This document shows, one piece after another, positions 47,443 through 50,009 of a DNA stretch of 50,009 nucleotides (positions are counted from its first letter, which is position 1; each line of letters starts with the position of its first letter). Made by a program: the position numbers and the translations under genes. This DNA comes from Chromera velia (Eukaryota; Sar; Chromeraceae), in contig JAHBMJ010000329.1 of the NCBI GenBank assembly GCA_018398765.1, positions 1 to 50,009 on the forward strand. The letters run 5' to 3'. The notes beneath the pieces were generated by a model. That model made no database searches and was not told the DNA's origin. It saw nothing but the letters and a program-made list of their open reading frames with translations.

Positions 47443-47979
47443 CTGGCATTTGACAAACAATTAGTAGCCCTTAGGATTGTTGTTTGTTAGCGGCCTCGAA
47501 AACCAGGGCGAATTTTTTGAGAAAAATACCTCCCCGGCGTTACCTACTTTTTTATTAGAGTTCCAATCATGTAAAAACACTAAAATCTGTCTGGTACGCT
47601 ATTGGTGCCCACCGAAATCCCCTCTCGGGCGCCTTCAGCGCCCATTGAAATCCGCCGCCAGGCGCCTTCGGTGCCGAAAGTTGCCCTTGTGGGCCTTCGG
47701 CCTACCGAAATCTGCCGAGCCCACCAATCGGAAGTTAGCCACCGCCAGGGAGGTAAAAAAAAATTAGACGCAATTCCTAGCTAGGCCTGCCTAAGGGCCT
47801 AAAAGGGTACAAAGAAAACATATAAAAGTGATAAAGTAAGAAATGAAACATAACATAATATTAGAATTAACTAAACTTTTCTAAAAATGAAGTCAGACTT
47901 TTTTTTGTTATTAATGTTACCATTGAAAAATACATTGAAACTACAATGGGGGTCACTGGGTGGCACTTTCATTTTCGGT
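47443..47979. other. Non-coding stretch with a GC-rich hairpin cluster
   Basis: Between the LINE tail and the 3' end of the nucleotidyltransferase gene. Positions about 47627-47710 hold three consecutive short perfect or G-U-paired hairpins with CTTC-type loops, separated by GAAATC-containing spacers. The rest (about 47745-47950) is AT-rich with no ORF and may be the 3' UTR of the gene on the minus strand. Confidence 0.55.
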
Positions 47980-50009
47980 TTAGACCACAGGCTTCAAAGA
48001 CTCTAGCGCCAGGCTTCGTACTGGTTTGCCAGCCAACCCTTTCGTCGGAAGCCCCCCCAGAATGGTCGTCAAGGCGTCTTCCACAGACGGCATGGGGGCA
48101 CTGGTATGACCCTCTCCCTCCCCCTCCCCCCGCAGTACTGAATCCAGAAGCCTCAGAGAAAGGTCCGCTGCTGTCTTCATCTCCCGAAGCCTGTCTGCCC
48201 CCAACGACGCCGCTAGATTTTCCCCCGAGACAGGGTCCTCTAGGTACATCGCCCCCCCAGACTCAAAAAAACTAGACAATGCGGGGTGGGACGAGGGGAT
48301 CGCCGCGCCTGCACGCACACAGACAGACAGATTGAGGAGCAAGATATTCAAAATTGCCGAGAGAGAATTATGCATCGATCACCCTGAAGATCGATCAAGA
48401 GTTCTTTGTACGTCAAACGTGCAAACACTCTATCTCTCTCTCTCTCTCTCTTTCTCTCTCTCACACACACACACATACACACATTCATACAGACCCCCCC
48501 ACGTACCTACCGACCTTGCCTGACTGACAGTACCCAGCACTGGAACTCAGTCTGCACGAGGAACAGGAGGAACTCAGAGAACAGACGCAACAGGGAGGAC
48601 CCAGACACGGGAGGGCAGTCGAACACAGGCCAACTAATCCCACCACCACGGGGGGGCCTACCACCAGACCCGCCCCCCCCAGTTCTTCTCCTCCTCCCTG
48701 CCCCCGCTGCGCTCACTTCTGCTGCACTGCCCGACGCATCAGCAGCAGCTTCCCCCCCCCCTTCTCTTGACGATGGCCAAGAAGTGAAAAATTCACACTC
48801 AGTTAGCTCGGCCTCCCTCTCCCTCTTTTTTTCCTTTTTGATCTCCTGCACACTTCTTCTTTCCCCCTTTGACAACTCCCCCCTCCTGCCACGCACCACA
48901 CTCACCAAATTACCCTCCCCACTATCTGCACTCCCGGTCCCTCCCCCCCCCTCAGGCTTCGCATTCCCCCTCAAAGAACCCTCGCTTCTCTCTATACCCA
49001 CCGCTCTCTGCAAAGGGGGGAGAATCGGGGACCTCTGCACCTCCATGGAGGAGACGGGGAGAGGTACAGGGTCTTCTTTAGGGTTCCATTCTCTCTCTTT
49101 CTCTTTCTCTTCTTCCTCTCCTGCCCCTGCTGTTCTTGTTCCTCCTGCCTCGGCTATCCCCAACCCCCCACTCCGTGCGAACATCTGGATAAGTTCGGGA
49201 ACCGGACGCGGGCCCCCCGCCGGCTGGAGGAGGAAGAAAATAACCAGGAACGTCCAGGCATACCCACTCAACCCCGCTACGACCGACATCGACCCCCCGG
49301 CTCCTTTTTTCTGATTTACATCAGGAGCACTCGCCTGGCTCGTCCCCCCTTTCTGTGTCTGTACTGCCGGAGGGTTATGGGGCCAGGGACTAAAGAAACC
49401 TCTCTCCTTCGCCCACGCCTTCACAGTAAGGATCAAGGGGGCCACTCTCGAATTCAAGGATAGGTAGGCCATCAAGAGCTGGGCAGCTGTTTTCGGATCA
49501 TTGGCGGTCAAATTAAAGGAATCAAGCTCAAACACCGGGGCCGAGCCTTCACCTTCACCTCCTGCCCTCTGCCACCCCCCTGACTTATTTGCAACTTGGC
49601 TCTGAAGCTGGCTCTGTGCCTGACTCTCACGGAGGGCATCTAGGGGCTTTCCCATCTGTACCGTATAAGCGACCTGTACGGCAATGATCCAAGTGTTGGT
49701 CTGCATATGCACCCTCATCAACGCACGTGTCTTTCGAGTTGACGGAGGGATTTGCTCAAACGACAACACATACCCTACACCTCTCTGTGCCCCCTCCGAG
49801 GGCCCGACGGGTTGACAGCAAACTCTGTTATCACTCTGAGACGAATCTAAAACCCTTTTGGCGACTTTCATCAATTCAGAGTGGAGCAAAGCCCCCACCT
49901 GCAGGTCCCAATCCCCCCCCCCGTATCCCCCCAGGATTTTCTTCGGACCACTTGAACGCATCACCCTCACCCCTGTCGTTAAATTTCCCCGCGAGTTCCC
50001 CGCCCCCGC
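47980..50009 (-). CDS. Cid1/TUTase-type terminal nucleotidyltransferase, 3' part (partial)
   Basis: Probable poly(A)/poly(U) polymerase of the non-canonical (Cid1/GLD-2/TUT) type, which adds nucleotides to RNA 3' ends. Two exons are visible: from the window edge (50009) to 48515, and 48308-47980, joined in phase 1 by a GT-AG intron. The central domain is clear: NDPKTAAQLLMAYLSLNSRV followed by PLILTVKAWAKERGFFSP (about 49400-49505). The PAP-associated domain begins LSGYAWTFLVIFFLLQ and PVPELIQMF. After a roughly 200-residue low-complexity insertion it ends LFSEFLLFLVQTEF...VLSVRQG, continued in the last exon by AMYLEDPVSGENLA, the conserved 'DP' block. The nucleotidyl-transfer motif (GS and D-x-D) is not in view and should lie to the right. 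It ends at TAA 47982-47980. Confidence 0.78.
48430..48482 (+). repeat. (CT)n(CA)n repeat in the nucleotidyltransferase intron
   Basis: CT units followed by CA units within the 206-bp intron 48309-48514; purine/GT-rich on the coding strand. Confidence 0.85.

Noticed and set aside
48406-49314. 302-codon plus-strand ORF
   Set aside because: Antisense shadow of the nucleotidyltransferase gene, Ser/Pro/Leu-rich with no domain.

Overview
The window looks like nuclear DNA of a flagellated, intron-rich protist. It holds multi-exon genes on both strands with GT-AG introns of about 100 to 950 bp and very dense pyrimidine/purine microsatellites (CT, GT, GA, TGTC, GGAA). It also holds a ciliary dynein-assembly gene and three kinds of retroelement. 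The combination best fits a chromerid alga such as Chromera velia. That is an inference from texture and gene content, not from a sequence match. No bacterial operons, rRNA, intact tRNA or CRISPR array is visible.

Layout, left to right. 1-1673 (minus): gag and the start of pol (aspartic protease) of a Ty1/copia-like element that runs off the left edge; gag and pol are in the same frame and separated by a single TGA. 1.7-3.3 kb: non-coding. 3335-8504 (plus): a seven-exon DNAAF3/PF22-like axonemal dynein assembly factor. 8.5-9.9 kb: AT-rich non-coding DNA. 9928-11243 (minus): a SET protein with a C-terminal MYND finger, interrupted by a 41-bp mini-intron or a frameshift. 11852-18209 (minus): a complete but decayed Ty3/gypsy chromovirus-like element with 279-bp LTRs. 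18.2-26.0 kb: a gene-poor stretch of simple repeats with one assembly gap.

25999-42680 (minus): an eleven-exon gene for a predicted protein of about 4,000 residues, full of coiled coils and low-complexity sequence. I do not recognise its family, but every exon junction is phase-compatible. One of its 3' splice sites lies in a four-copy 46-bp tandem repeat. 43610-47442 (plus): a 5'-truncated LINE (endonuclease, reverse transcriptase, C-terminal CCHC) with a (TAAG)4 tail and an intron-like segment inside the RT. 47980-50009 (minus): the 3' part of a Cid1/TUTase-type terminal nucleotidyltransferase that continues off the right edge.

The cellular genes do not form a pathway. The points most worth checking are the gag-TGA-pol junction, the multiplied splice acceptor, the giant orphan gene, the intron-like segment in a LINE, and the transition-only decay of the Ty3 element.
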